Source of the DNA: Halobacillus dabanensis
GTDB lineage: Bacteria > Bacillota > Bacilli > Bacillales > Halobacillaceae
Length of the DNA: 64,000 bases
Direction: 5' to 3'
Assembly (NCBI RefSeq): GCF_900114165.1
Contig: NZ_FOSB01000015.1
Location: 18,062-82,061, forward strand
In this document: positions 25,678 to 35,087 of the stretch, piece after piece
Numbering within the stretch: position 1 is the first letter of the stretch
Layout of the letters: each line of letters opens with the position of its first letter
Made by a program: the position numbers and the translations under genes
Notes under the pieces: model-generated
Databases searched by the model: none
The model's input: the letters and a program-made list of their open reading frames with translations, nothing else
What the model was told of the DNA's origin: nothing

Positions 25678-28311
25678 TTGAAAATACAATTTGATCCAAG
25701 TCAACAATACCAACGAGATGCGATTGATGCTGTCATTGAATTATTTAAGGGGCAACCCCATTCACAAGAGATGATTGATATATCAACTAAAGGACAACAA
25801 TCTCTTGAGGGATCGACAGGTACAGCTAACCAACTACTATTAAGTGATGAAGCGATCTTAGAGAATCTACATTATATTCAAAAGAAAAATAAATTATCTA
25901 CCACGGCGGAAGAAATATCCGAGTTAACTGGTTTCGATTTCTCCATTGAGATGGAAACTGGGACAGGTAAAACCTATGTGTACCTACGTACAATCCTTGA
26001 ACTATATCTAAACTATGGCTTTAGCAAGTTTATAATTGTAGTGCCATCGGTTGCGATTCGTGAAGGTGTATTAAAGTCTATTGATCTTATGAGGGAACAC
26101 TTTAAAACGCTATATGACAATTTACCTTTTGAATCTTATATTTATGATTCAAAGAAACTAACTCGCTTACGTCAATTTGCTCGGTCCAATGAGCTTCAAA
26201 TCATGGTGATGAACATAGATGCTTTTAATAAAACATCGAACGTTATCAATCGCCCAAATGAAGATATGGGGGGAGAAGAGCCCATTACTTTCATTAGGAA
26301 AACCCATCCAATTTTAATTTTAGATGAACCACAGAATATGGAGAACGAGAAGAGTAAAGTAGCTTTAGCCAATTTAAATCCATTATTAAAGCTTCGTTAC
26401 TCTGCTACCCATCGTAATCCATATCATTTACTTTATAATCTTAATCCAGCGAAGGCATATCAGCTAAAGCTAGTTAAGCGTATTGGGGTTACTTCCATCG
26501 TAACGGAAGATGATTTTAACCAGCCCTATATTGAATTTCATGATACAAAAGCAACAAAAAGAACGGTATCCGCACAACTGACGATTGATGAATTACAATC
26601 TGATGGATCTGTTAAGCGTAAGAAAAAATGGTTGCGTTCCGGTGATGATCTTTATGATAAGAGTAACGGTCGTCACCTTTATCAAGGATACATTATTGAT
26701 CAAATCCATCATGGCGAGAAGTGGATACGGTTTTCAAATAATGTTAACTTAGAAAAAGGATTCAGTCATGGTGTGGATCGTGATCTTATGATGCGTGTAC
26801 AGTTAGAGGAAATGATTCGAGCGCATTTTGAAAAGGAATTAGAAGTAAAACGGATGCCTATAGGGAAGCGATTGAAAGTATTATCCCTTATATTTATTGA
26901 TAAAGTCGCAAACTATGCTGACGAAGATGGAAAGATTCATTTGTGGTTTAATGAACTGTACGAATCAATAAGGAAAGAGGAACGGTATCAATCTCTATCA
27001 TTACCTTCTGTAGAGGGAGTTCAAGGAAGTTATTTTTCTCAGGATAATAAGAATAAACCAAAGGATACTTCTGGGAAGACGAAACAAGATGATGAATCTT
27101 ATAACAAAATTATGCGTGATAAAGAGCAATTACTTTCTTTAGAGGAACCAATACGTTTTATATTCAGCCACTCAGCATTACGTGAAGGATGGGATAATCC
27201 CAATGTATTTCAAATTTGTACGCTAAACGAAACATTCTCTGAAGTAAAAAAACGTCAGGAGATTGGCCGTGGCTTACGATTACCTGTAGATGAATCAGGA
27301 GAGCGTTGCACAGATATGAAGGTAAATCGTTTAACGGTTGTAGCCAATGAACATTATGATGACTTTGCTGAAGCCTTACAAACTGAAATGACAGAAGATG
27401 GGTATGAGTTCTCAAAATCACAGATTGATAATAATAGGGAACGAAAACCTATCAAACTTCTATCTAAGTGGAGGGAGAATACTGATTTCATTGAACTTTG
27501 GGATCGGATCAAACATCAAACCAAATACTCAGTTTCATTCGATACGAACAAACTTATTAGACAATCTGTTCAACGGCTACAACAAATTCGCTTACAGCCC
27601 CCAAAAATTAAGGTGAGAAATGTAGATATAAATGTATCTAAGGAAGGTATAAGTGGGGAAGCTTTGCTTGAATCTACTCGATCATCAAAACCATTATCAC
27701 TTTCAATTCCAAACATAGTTGAAGCCATTCAGCGTACTACACAACTAAAAAGGAGTACTGTTATAGATATTTTGCAGCAAGCTGATAATTATGATCAACT
27801 TCTTTTAAATCCACAAAGGTATATAGAAGAAGCTAGTAACCATATTCAATCAGAAATGACTCAAATGATGGTGGATGGGATCAAGTATGAAAAAATAGCA
27901 GATGGCTATTATGAAATGCATCGATTTGAAATGGACGAACTTAACAGCTATGTTTCACGAATGGTCAGTTCATCTAAGTCCATTTATACAGCAACCGAAG
28001 TGGATTCAACGGTGGAACGTTCATTTGCAGAACAATTAGAACGAATGGATGATATAAACTTTTATTTGAAGCTTCCGTCCTGGTTTACTATTAAAACACC
28101 TTTAGGCAAATATAACCCTGATTGGGCTATTGTTAAAGAAGAGCAGGGTCAATCTAAACTTTATTTCGTTGCAGAAACGAAAGGTTCAACAGATGAAGAA
28201 GATTTAAGAGGTAAAGAGATACAAAAAATTGAGTGTGGTAAAGCTCATTTTGAAACTTTGAGTGACGTTTCCTATAAAATAGTAACAGATGCCGAAGCGT
28301 TGTATCTGTGA
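25678..28311 (+). CDS. res: Type III restriction-modification, helicase-endonuclease subunit (Res)
   Basis: The product has about 877 residues. It is an SF2 helicase with Walker A METGTGKT (92-99) and a DExx-type box in ILILDEPQNM, then SATHRNPYHLLYNL. Later helicase motifs are IFSHSALREGWDNPNVFQICTL (quoted in parts: FSHSALREGWDNP) and RQEIGRGLRLPVD. The C-terminal PD-(D/E)xK nuclease is seen in KYNPDWAIVKEE and YFVAETKGS, with the Asp and the ExK. I chose TTG 25678 because GGGGGGTG lies just upstream and the conserved N-terminus KIQFDPSQQYQRDAIDAV begins there. All motifs are present, so the enzyme should be active. Confidence 0.92.
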   Translation: MKIQFDPSQQYQRDAIDAVIELFKGQPHSQEMIDISTKGQQSLEGSTGTANQLLLSDEAILENLHYIQKKNKLSTTAEEISELTGFDFSIEMETGTGKTYVYLRTILELYLNYGFSKFIIVVPSVAIREGVLKSIDLMREHFKTLYDNLPFESYIYDSKKLTRLRQFARSNELQIMVMNIDAFNKTSNVINRPNEDMGGEEPITFIRKTHPILILDEPQNMENEKSKVALANLNPLLKLRYSATHRNPYHLLYNLNPAKAYQLKLVKRIGVTSIVTEDDFNQPYIEFHDTKATKRTVSAQLTIDELQSDGSVKRKKKWLRSGDDLYDKSNGRHLYQGYIIDQIHHGEKWIRFSNNVNLEKGFSHGVDRDLMMRVQLEEMIRAHFEKELEVKRMPIGKRLKVLSLIFIDKVANYADEDGKIHLWFNELYESIRKEERYQSLSLPSVEGVQGSYFSQDNKNKPKDTSGKTKQDDESYNKIMRDKEQLLSLEEPIRFIFSHSALREGWDNPNVFQICTLNETFSEVKKRQEIGRGLRLPVDESGERCTDMKVNRLTVVANEHYDDFAEALQTEMTEDGYEFSKSQIDNNRERKPIKLLSKWRENTDFIELWDRIKHQTKYSVSFDTNKLIRQSVQRLQQIRLQPPKIKVRNVDINVSKEGISGEALLESTRSSKPLSLSIPNIVEAIQRTTQLKRSTVIDILQQADNYDQLLLNPQRYIEEASNHIQSEMTQMMVDGIKYEKIADGYYEMHRFEMDELNSYVSRMVSSSKSIYTATEVDSTVERSFAEQLERMDDINFYLKLPSWFTIKTPLGKYNPDWAIVKEEQGQSKLYFVAETKGSTDEEDLRGKEIQKIECGKAHFETLSDVSYKIVTDAEALYL

Positions 28312-28320
28312 TTAAAAAAT

Positions 28321-28356
28321 CACCCCACTTTTTTCTAATGTAAAAAAAGTGGGGTG
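28321..28356 (+). terminator. Terminator after res
   Basis: CACCCCACTTTTTT pairs with AAAAAAAGTGGGGTG in a hairpin 9 bp after the stop codon. The T-tract after the stem is short. It can work in both directions. Confidence 0.75.
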
Positions 28357-28702
28357 TTTAAAATTATTGTTTTAAGTACTCCTCTAGAGCATCTAATGTT
28401 CAACCTCTGCATCCGCGTACCCATCTTCCTGTATTTCTTTGACTGCTATAGATTCTTGTTTAAAGTCATTTTTTAGTACCTTAAGGAGGTGCATAGAAAA
28501 GTTAAGCTTACAATCCTGTTTTTATATGGTTATTTTTCCTTTTGCACTCCAATCCGTCTAACTTTTCAGCATCTAGGACACCCGAACCTTTCCTGTTATC
28601 AAAATGGTTATCGATGAATATAAAAGATACTTTGTTTTTGATACGTCTTTTGAAACTGGCACTATGGTAGCAGTGAGTAAAAAATATGTCGTCGAGTGGT
28701 CA

Positions 28703-28717
28703 TTATCAAAAACGAAC
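28703..28717. repeat. Outer repeat, left copy (flanking bla)
   Basis: TTATCAAAAACGAAC occurs here and again, identical and in the same orientation, at 30148-30162. The two copies bracket the beta-lactamase gene. Confidence 0.6.
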
Positions 28718-28792
28718 ACTTATGACAGTAGTAATGGCGTCTGATATATTTGAGATATAAAAACAGATGCTAAATAGGTTAGCTAAATGACC

Positions 28793-28807
28793 ATCTTCCG
28801 TTATAGG
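28793..28807. repeat. Inner repeat, left copy (flanking bla)
   Basis: ATCTTCCGTTATAGG is followed by GCGC and recurs at 29910-29924, followed by ACGC. It has the look of a dispersed extragenic element; the right copy lies in an imperfect hairpin. Confidence 0.6.
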
Positions 28808-29026
28808 GCGCTTTAATGTAATAAGAGAAGGGACTTCCAAATTTATGGAGTCTCTATTTTTTATATAAAATATCAATAACAAGTTTTAAGTCTTTACAAT
28901 TAATTTGTTTCAGAAATTCGTTTCATGAGCTATACTAATTTTAAAGGAAATTTTTGGATCAAAATTCTATATTATTGGATTATTAAGTTGATATAGCTAA
29001 TTAAAATTTATTGAGGTGAATCGAAT

Positions 29027-29836
29027 ATGGGAAAATTAAGGAACCTGACAATTTTTTTAGTATTTATTGGTGCAGTTGCTCTATTAATTAATAGTGTGCA
29101 AACACCAAGTGAAGCTAACGCTGCCAAAGGTAACCTGAATATGAAGAAGGTTGACGTCGATGAGTTTTTTGCGGACCATGATGGAACGTTCGTATTGCGC
29201 GATATGAAAAAAGAACGAGCATTTGTCTATAACAGCGAACGCGCTAATCAAAGATTTGCGCCGCAATCGACATTTAAAGTTCCTAATGCTCTCATTGGAT
29301 TACAGGTAGGGGCTGTAGAAGATGAATATGATATTAAATATTGGGATGGTGTTGAACGGGAAATAGAGATCTGGAACCAGGATCATACGCTTGGGTCTGG
29401 TATGAGGTATTCTGTAGTTTGGTATTATCAAGCTATGGCTCGTGATATTGGAGAGAAGCGAATGGAGGAATGGGTCCAAAAGATTTCTTATGGTAATCAA
29501 GATATTAGTGGAGGAATTGATCAGTTTTGGTTAAGTAGTTCACTCAAAATTTCTCCAATAGAACAAGCAGATTTTATGGGAACATTATATAAAGAAAACC
29601 TTCCCTTTGATAAGGACGTAATGAATACCGTAAAACGGATGATGATCCAGACGGAAGGGGATAACTATACCCTTTACGGAAAAACGGGGCAAGGGACTGG
29701 CATAGGCTGGTATGCTGGTTTTATCGAAACAAAGGATCGCAATTATGTTTTTGTAACAAACATTGCTGGGACCAGTACGGAAGCTAAAAATATTACAATA
29801 GACATTTTAAAAAAGTATCATCTTATGACAAGGTAA
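29027..29836 (+). CDS. Class D beta-lactamase
   Basis: This secreted serine beta-lactamase has 269 residues and hydrolyses beta-lactam antibiotics. A signal peptide of about 33 residues ends near SEANA. The active-site motif STFK is at 81-84, SVV at 129-131, YGN at 155-157 and KTG at 219-221. These are the class D set, also found in chromosomal enzymes of Bacillus (BPU-1/BSU-1 type). It is close to the usual length and looks intact. The start follows TGAGGTG. The gene stands alone, with short direct repeats on both sides, which suggests that it may have arrived as a small cassette. Confidence 0.92.
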   Translation: MGKLRNLTIFLVFIGAVALLINSVQTPSEANAAKGNLNMKKVDVDEFFADHDGTFVLRDMKKERAFVYNSERANQRFAPQSTFKVPNALIGLQVGAVEDEYDIKYWDGVEREIEIWNQDHTLGSGMRYSVVWYYQAMARDIGEKRMEEWVQKISYGNQDISGGIDQFWLSSSLKISPIEQADFMGTLYKENLPFDKDVMNTVKRMMIQTEGDNYTLYGKTGQGTGIGWYAGFIETKDRNYVFVTNIAGTSTEAKNITIDILKKYHLMTR

Positions 29837-30429
29837 GAGATTGGAATTCAATTATAGTCAAGATGGTGAAATTATAAATTTAAGAATATCAGCTAATATA
29901 AGCAAGTCAATCTTCCGTTATAGGACGCGATTGCAGAAGAAGATTGCTTACTCTTTTTCTCGAGATACCATATGTTGAACTCCAATTCATAAAAAAACCT
30001 TTTAAAACCATACGAAAAATTCGTATGGTTTTTTATATAGCAACCAAATTCGTCAAGGGATCAGCTTCTTACGACAAATAGCTCTCAAATTAATGCGACA
30101 TTTACTACTGAAATTCACAGATAATTTCTTTTTTTTAGGATGTATTGTTATCAAAAACGAACGTTATTGATATGAACCTGGTTTAAAAGGGATCTTCCGC
30201 AAACAGTCCATATAATTGAATAACTCTTAGTTAGTAACCTTTAATCTTATGTTAAAATATGGTGGTAATTAAGAAAACTAGAAGTAACCATAGCATGGAT
30301 GAAGTATAGTTTCATGGACATATTTTAGCAGATGGTGAGTTTATTAGGATTTAGAATAATTTATAATCTAAATATAAGTAATAGAAATTAAACAATATTA
30401 TAGTTTACTGTTTTGGGGAGGTAAAGAAA
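29837..30429. other. Non-coding stretch after bla with repeat copies and hairpins
   Basis: There is no ORF. It holds the right copies of two repeats, at 29910-29924 (inside an imperfect hairpin CAATCTTC...GAAGATTG) and 30148-30162. A terminator-like hairpin lies at about 30001-30034 (AAAACCATACGAA pairing with TTCGTATGGTTTT, then T-rich). The DUF262 gene's site GGGGAGG lies at the right end. Confidence 0.6.
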
Positions 30430-32196
30430 TTGGCTACGACAATTGAAGTTAATAAACAAAGTGTTAAACAATTATTAGAAACTGGAAAAATACATAGGTT
30501 TGTCATTCCAGAATATCAAAGATCCTATGCATGGAACGATGAACAAATTCAAACGCTGTTTGATGATTTAGCGGAATATACTGCCAATGAGAATGAGTCG
30601 TCTTATTTCCTTGGGAGTATTGTTTCTTATGAAAACAAAGATGGGGAGCAAGAAATCATTGATGGCCAACAACGTATTACAACATTATTTTTACTGTTGA
30701 GAGCCATTTACACAAAATTACAACAGAGTCAATCAAAAAAAGAAGTAGAGAATTTTAAAGACAAAATCGAACCTGCCATTTGGAAGGAGGACAAATTAAC
30801 CGGAGACGTCAATTACTCAGAAATTTTAATCGTATCACGTGTTATTAATCATGAAGGAAACCTAGTATTTGCAAAGATATTAGAAACAGGTGTTGCTGAT
30901 GATCAAGCACAGGATAATTATTCGAAAAACTATTTTCAATTACAGAACTTGATTGATGATTACGCCCAAAATGATCCTTTATCATTTTACAATTTTATTT
31001 ATAATCTATTGAATCAAGTTATCTTATTACCCATAAAAGCAGACTCACAGGATACAGCTTTAACCATTTTTTCAACGCTTAATGATCGTGGACTCCCCCT
31101 ATCTGATGCAGATATTTTCAAGGCAAAAATATACAATTATTTAGATGATGAAGAGAAAAAAGTGTTTATAAAAAACTGGCAAGAATTACATGAGCGTGCA
31201 AAAGATGCTGATGAGAGTATTCAACGGTTATTTTATTATTATATGTTTTATTTAAGAGCCTTAGATGAAGACCGTAAATCGACTACTCCTGGTCTGAGAA
31301 AGTATTATTCTAAAAACAATTTTGATCGGCTATATGATAAAGACATCCTGAGTGAATTAAGTAAGCTTTTAAATCTATGGGCTGTCATTAATAATCGGGA
31401 AGGAATTGAAGGGGAAAAATGGAGTGACAATTTAAAAATTAAAGCTATTTTGGATTCACTTTCTTCTTACCCCAATGAATTCTGGAAATATCCGGTCTCC
31501 ATATACTATTTATCACACAGCGATAATGAAGAATTTGAAGAAAGTTTCCTAAAGTTTTTACGTAGATTATTTGTTACATTGGCATCTAAATATGTATTAA
31601 CGCCGACAATCAATGCTGTCAAAACCGATATTATGAATTTAAATGTAGAAATTATAAAATCTATGGAACCACAGTTTGAATTACATCAAATTGATGAAGG
31701 AGTTTTGAAAGAAAAACTTAAAAACCCACATAGGAATACTGTAAGAATGTTATTGAAAATCCTTGCTTATCAAGAACAAGAAGAATTATTGCCAACCAAA
31801 TGGGAAATCGAGCATATATTACCTAAAAGATGGCAACCTAGTTATTTTCCCAAAACAAGTGAAGAGGAAGTAAAAGAAACGATCGAGCATATAGGCAATA
31901 AAGTACCGTTTGAAAGAAAATTGAATATAGTTGCGGGCAATGGCTATTTTGCAAAGAAAAAACAACAATATTCTAAGTCTAATATCGTTATCACGAGAGA
32001 TCTTAATGATGTTCCTACTGATAATTGGGGACTAGAAAATATTCGTGAGAAAGATATCCGCATTTCAGACAGGTTATTAGAACTCTTTAAGGAGTGGGGT
32101 CTAAACAATGTATTTTCAAAGGAAGGAAAGAATAATAGCCCCACTGAAGAAGAAGCAAATCAAATCGAGTATTTTAAGAAACAAGGTTGGATGTAG
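30430..32196 (+). CDS. DUF262/DUF1524 protein, GmrSD-like type IV restriction enzyme
   Basis: The product has 588 residues. The N-terminal DUF262 (GmrS-like, ParB-fold NTPase) has IPEYQRSYAW (26-35) and IIDGQQRITTL (76-86), the nucleotide-binding signature. The C-terminal DUF1524 (GmrD-like, HNH nuclease) has IEHILPKRW (about 460-468) and IGNKVPFERKLNIVAGN. Fused GmrSD proteins cleave modified phage DNA such as glucosylated hydroxymethylcytosine DNA; the substrate here is unknown. The start TTG 30430 is 7 bp after GGGGAGGT. It is a single gene in the AT-rich island beside type III restriction genes. Confidence 0.88.
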   Translation: MATTIEVNKQSVKQLLETGKIHRFVIPEYQRSYAWNDEQIQTLFDDLAEYTANENESSYFLGSIVSYENKDGEQEIIDGQQRITTLFLLLRAIYTKLQQSQSKKEVENFKDKIEPAIWKEDKLTGDVNYSEILIVSRVINHEGNLVFAKILETGVADDQAQDNYSKNYFQLQNLIDDYAQNDPLSFYNFIYNLLNQVILLPIKADSQDTALTIFSTLNDRGLPLSDADIFKAKIYNYLDDEEKKVFIKNWQELHERAKDADESIQRLFYYYMFYLRALDEDRKSTTPGLRKYYSKNNFDRLYDKDILSELSKLLNLWAVINNREGIEGEKWSDNLKIKAILDSLSSYPNEFWKYPVSIYYLSHSDNEEFEESFLKFLRRLFVTLASKYVLTPTINAVKTDIMNLNVEIIKSMEPQFELHQIDEGVLKEKLKNPHRNTVRMLLKILAYQEQEELLPTKWEIEHILPKRWQPSYFPKTSEEEVKETIEHIGNKVPFERKLNIVAGNGYFAKKKQQYSKSNIVITRDLNDVPTDNWGLENIREKDIRISDRLLELFKEWGLNNVFSKEGKNNSPTEEEANQIEYFKKQGWM

Positions 32197-32308
32197 TTCG
32201 CTCATTTATTTAACTTTTATAGGGTGTTATACCGCAAACGAAGTTTCAGAAAGTTGGAGATCCTCACCAAATTATTACAAAGGTTACATGCTCATTTTGT
32301 TGACACTA

Positions 32309-32476
32309 ATGATAGAGAAGAATATCCTCTTTTTTCATTGCTCAAATTGTTCGGATATGTGTCAAGTAAGGTTGTTTTTGGAAGATGAAGGTTATAGTAG
32401 GTTATGTTTCTCTTGTGGTGGAATATGGGAGGAGGGTCAAATGGATTTTTGCGAAACCTGTGATCATAATTTATGA
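32309..32476 (+). CDS. Possible small zinc-ribbon protein or fragment
   Basis: The frame encodes about 55 residues with three Cys pairs: HCSNCSDMC, LCFSCGG and FCETCDHNL. The spacing fits a double zinc ribbon. No good ribosome-binding site is seen, and an ATG at 32288 is an alternative start, so this may be the tail of a lost gene. Confidence 0.3.
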   Translation: MIEKNILFFHCSNCSDMCQVRLFLEDEGYSRLCFSCGGIWEEGQMDFCETCDHNL

Positions 32477-32627
32477 AACCAGTCCATATGAGGATGTAGC
32501 GATGTGTTGCAACTGTATAGAATACAGAGTAAATCTTTGACCTATTGAAGCTATAAAATACAAATCCATCAGATTATTCAACCGGTCGTAAAAGGTATAC
32601 TATATTATGGATCGTTATAAATTTTTT

Positions 32628-32910
32628 AATGACATACTTTTTGGCATACTATTACTCATTTAGATTCATTACCTAATAGTTATTGAATTTACATTGAGCC
32701 TAAGCAAAGTTGTCATTGGCGACTAACTTAGACCTTATATTCTTCTATTAACATAGGTGAATCCATGGGCGGCATGATGTGATAGCGCCCAAAACTCTTT
32801 CAACATAGGGTTAAAGAATAATTTGACTGGATATTGACTAGTTTTTAGATTGTATACTAAATCTACTAGGTCTCTTAAGAGTTTATAAACTCTTAAGAGG
32901 CCTTTCTTTT
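32628..32910 (+). repeat. Dispersed element copy 1 (with internal 16-bp core and terminal hairpin)
   Basis: The element begins at AATGACATACTTTTTG (32628) and contains the invariant core ATGGGCGGCATGATGT (32765-32780). It ends in a long perfect hairpin, 32871-32900, followed by a T-rich tail. Copies with the same core, followed by a terminator, lie at about 46249 and 61488. It could be a small RNA gene with its own terminator or a MITE-like relic. It occupies most of the 540-bp gap 32477-33016; the rest of that gap has no gene and carries a G9 tract at 32981-32989. Confidence 0.6.
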
Positions 32911-33016
32911 AATAGGTGACCGGTCATCTCCTTTGGAAGATAATTAAGCTAAGCTAGAAGTGAAAAAAATCAATTAGGATGGGGGGGGGCAGTAGCCGGC
33001 ACAAAGATCCCTTTCT

Positions 33017-33907
33017 TTAGATATAAGTTTTTGTTATATCTATTTTCTCAATGTGCACTCTTCCGTTAACCTTGGTAAGTTTTAATGTAAGAGGATTATG
33101 AGAGGTGAAAGCTTCTTTTAATCTCTCCAGAAAATTTTTCTTCTGTTCCTCAAAATACGTGAAATTAATAGCCGATAAAATAGATTCAACTTCATAGCTT
33201 GCAAACGGGTTGTGCTTATCGATTCCTTCCTCCACCTCTGGCCATAATTCATGACCATTCTTTCCTAGGATACAGATTGGATATATTTTTTTATATTGAG
33301 AGGACTCACTTTCTGCTACTAAATAATTTCCTTTTCTAATAGCTTGATTATCTTTTAAATATAAGTAAACAGCGTCAATTTCTTCTAACATGCTACGGGA
33401 ATAAAAAGCAGTGAAATCTTCAAGCTGTTCAAGTGTACTATCAGAACTATCCATTATTTTAGGAATAGCCACAATGTTTTTGTTCGGATTACAATAATAG
33501 TCAACAGCAGGCAAGTCATTATATTTGTTCTGCTCAATAACTTCAAATTTCGTACCACTTACCTTTAGTTCATCATTGGCCACATTGTAATAAATTTGGC
33601 TATTCTGCTTTATAGTTCCTTCTAAATAAACCCCCACAGACTTCAACAGTCTTACCGTAGCACTTGCACCATGTCCTCCATACCCAGAATTATGGTGATC
33701 ACTCCAAAACTCATTACCATCTTCATTCTTTACTACTAGTCTTGGTACGATAGTAATCTTTTCAAGCGTATGATTATTAGGAACATCTTCTGTTTCATAA
33801 TACCCTTTTAGCATAGCATCTCTACGATCAAAACAAGCGAATACTTCCTTAACGGAATAAAATTCATCACGTACCTTTTCCCAATCTTCATTAAAATACT
33901 TCGCCAA
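33017..33907 (-). CDS. Uncharacterised protein of the defence island
   Basis: The product has about 296 residues and is not recognised. Its clearest motif is NSGYGGHGASATVRLL (about 76-91), a Gly-rich turn followed by a helix similar to the GYxGxGP pattern of small uncharacterised plasmid and phage proteins. A soluble alpha/beta fold is likely, and there are no membrane segments. The C-terminal end is basic (RVHIEKIDITKTYI). TTG 33907 is preferred because AGGGAGAG is well spaced from it; GTG 33916 is too close to that site. It is a single leftward gene next to GmrSD-like and restriction genes, which makes a defence or immunity role possible but unproven. Confidence 0.55.
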   Translation of the reverse strand: MAKYFNEDWEKVRDEFYSVKEVFACFDRRDAMLKGYYETEDVPNNHTLEKITIVPRLVVKNEDGNEFWSDHHNSGYGGHGASATVRLLKSVGVYLEGTIKQNSQIYYNVANDELKVSGTKFEVIEQNKYNDLPAVDYYCNPNKNIVAIPKIMDSSDSTLEQLEDFTAFYSRSMLEEIDAVYLYLKDNQAIRKGNYLVAESESSQYKKIYPICILGKNGHELWPEVEEGIDKHNPFASYEVESILSAINFTYFEEQKKNFLERLKEAFTSHNPLTLKLTKVNGRVHIEKIDITKTYI

Positions 33908-34121
33908 TCCAGTCACTCTCCCTATAAAAAAGTTATTTGATAAATTTGACGTGTTTCTCTGAAGCTTGAAGCCCAGTGTTGAATTGAAAAAACTTTAAGG
34001 ACATCCCCCAAACTGAGCTTAAGAAATTGCTTTGTCTTTAATCAATTGATTGTGTAAATACGCATTATGCTACCTGAAAAAACAGCTATTAAATCAGAGA
34101 AAAGTAACGTCTTTTATTCGC

Positions 34122-34452
34122 TCAAATAAGGCGAAAATACTTCAAATGAAGGACTATAGAAATAAGGAAAGCCATAATAGCAAAGATCACCGCAAATAAA
34201 ACGGATTGCAAAAATCCCATACCGATCACAACACCGATCATTCCCAAAATAAACTAAAAAGAATACTTAAGACAATAGCAATCGGGGGGATCCAACAAAA
34301 GATAAATAGACCAATAAACCTACCTTCCAAGAATGAAAACGAAAGCCAATCATCAAAGCGACAAACAGCGATTCAAAAAACATCAATGAACCAGCTGTAT
34401 TTTCACGATGATAACGATGCCTGGCATCAACATATTGAGTTTCATTAGACAT
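34122..34452 (-). pseudogene. Frameshifted small membrane protein
   Basis: The reading starts at ATG 34452 after AAGGGGG with MSNETQYVDARHRYHRENT and a hydrophobic helix, MFFESLFVALMIGF. It then needs two frame changes, at the C6 run near 34288-34293 and near 34250. It continues as LGMIGVVIGMGF and LFAVIFAIMAFLISIVLHL, ending at 34122. The pieces make one four-helix membrane protein broken by small indels. Confidence 0.6.
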
Positions 34453-34576
34453 ACTTACTATCCCCCTTTTCTTAAGCAACCTCACAAAGATTAAGCTTTG
34501 TTATTTTTAACACATGATCATACGTTTTTTTCAGATTTTGAACCTTAAATCTTACATAACCAAAGCCCATCTATAC

Positions 34577-34611
34577 AAAAAGAGACTTCCGAATTCGGAA
34601 GTCTCTTTTTT
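34577..34611 (-). terminator. Terminator of the cold-shock gene (bidirectional)
   Basis: The perfect palindrome AAAGAGACTTCC/GGAAGTCTCTTT is flanked by A and T runs. It lies 13 bp beyond the cold-shock gene stop codon and can work in both directions. Confidence 0.9.
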
Positions 34612-34623
34612 AACTAGTAACGA

Positions 34624-34821
34624 TTATTTTTGAACGTTAGCAGCTTGCGGTCCACGGTTACCTTCAACAATTTCAAAGGAAACTGCCTCGTTTTCTTCTA
34701 ATGTTTTGAAACCTTCGCCTTGAATAGCAGAGAAATGAACGAATACATCGTCTTGCTCTTCTACTTCAATAAAACCAAAACCTTTACTTTCGTTAAACCA
34801 TTTAACATTACCTTGTAACAT
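34624..34821 (-). CDS. CspA-family cold-shock protein
   Basis: This single OB-fold RNA chaperone of 65 residues has RNP1 KGFGFIEV (13-20) and RNP2 VFVHFSAI (26-33). It is of the usual length and is closest to Bacillus CspB/CspC/CspD. It melts mRNA structure in the cold and in fast growth. A long AT-rich leader of about 150 bp upstream (34822-34975) fits the cold-inducible 5' UTR known for this family. The ribosome-binding site is AGGAGG. Which csp paralogue it is cannot be decided here. Confidence 0.95.
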   Translation of the reverse strand: MLQGNVKWFNESKGFGFIEVEEQDDVFVHFSAIQGEGFKTLEENEAVSFEIVEGNRGPQAANVQK

Positions 34822-35087
34822 AAATTGTTACCTCCTGCGTGGAACTGATCCACAATGTATTACTATTATTGCTCTGCATATTCATTCCAGACGAAAGTGA
34901 CTTACTAGTTACTTTTGCTTTCAATCGTAAACGAACAAGAATAATTAATTTTAATTATACCAATATATGTTAATCTCGTCAACGGGATAAGCAAAAACAA
35001 AAATAGCCTACTGAATATCTGTAAACGGGGATGAAGAAGCTAAGAGTAAAAAAGGTGCCGTTTACAATGATAGGCTTACTGATTCGA

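Larger units (their letters stand above)
28357..29026. other. Non-coding stretch upstream of the beta-lactamase gene
   Basis: No credible ORF was seen in 670 bp. The stretch carries one copy each of two short repeats that recur downstream of the beta-lactamase gene, at 28703-28717 and 28793-28807. The rest is AT-rich without a clear relic. The ribosome-binding site TGAGGTGA for the lactamase lies at its end. Confidence 0.5.

Noticed and set aside
32108..32287. Upstream extension of the small zinc-ribbon frame
   Set aside because: It overlaps the end of the DUF262 gene in another frame and reads as shadow sequence; only the Cys-rich part was kept.
32765..32782. MGGMM micro-ORF in the dispersed element as a real toxin or leader peptide gene
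   Set aside because: Only five codons, and the upstream context differs among the three copies with no consistent ribosome-binding site; the base sequence itself seems to be what is conserved.
34206..34448. An 80-codon plus-strand frame
   Set aside because: It is the antisense shadow of the frameshifted membrane protein on the minus strand.
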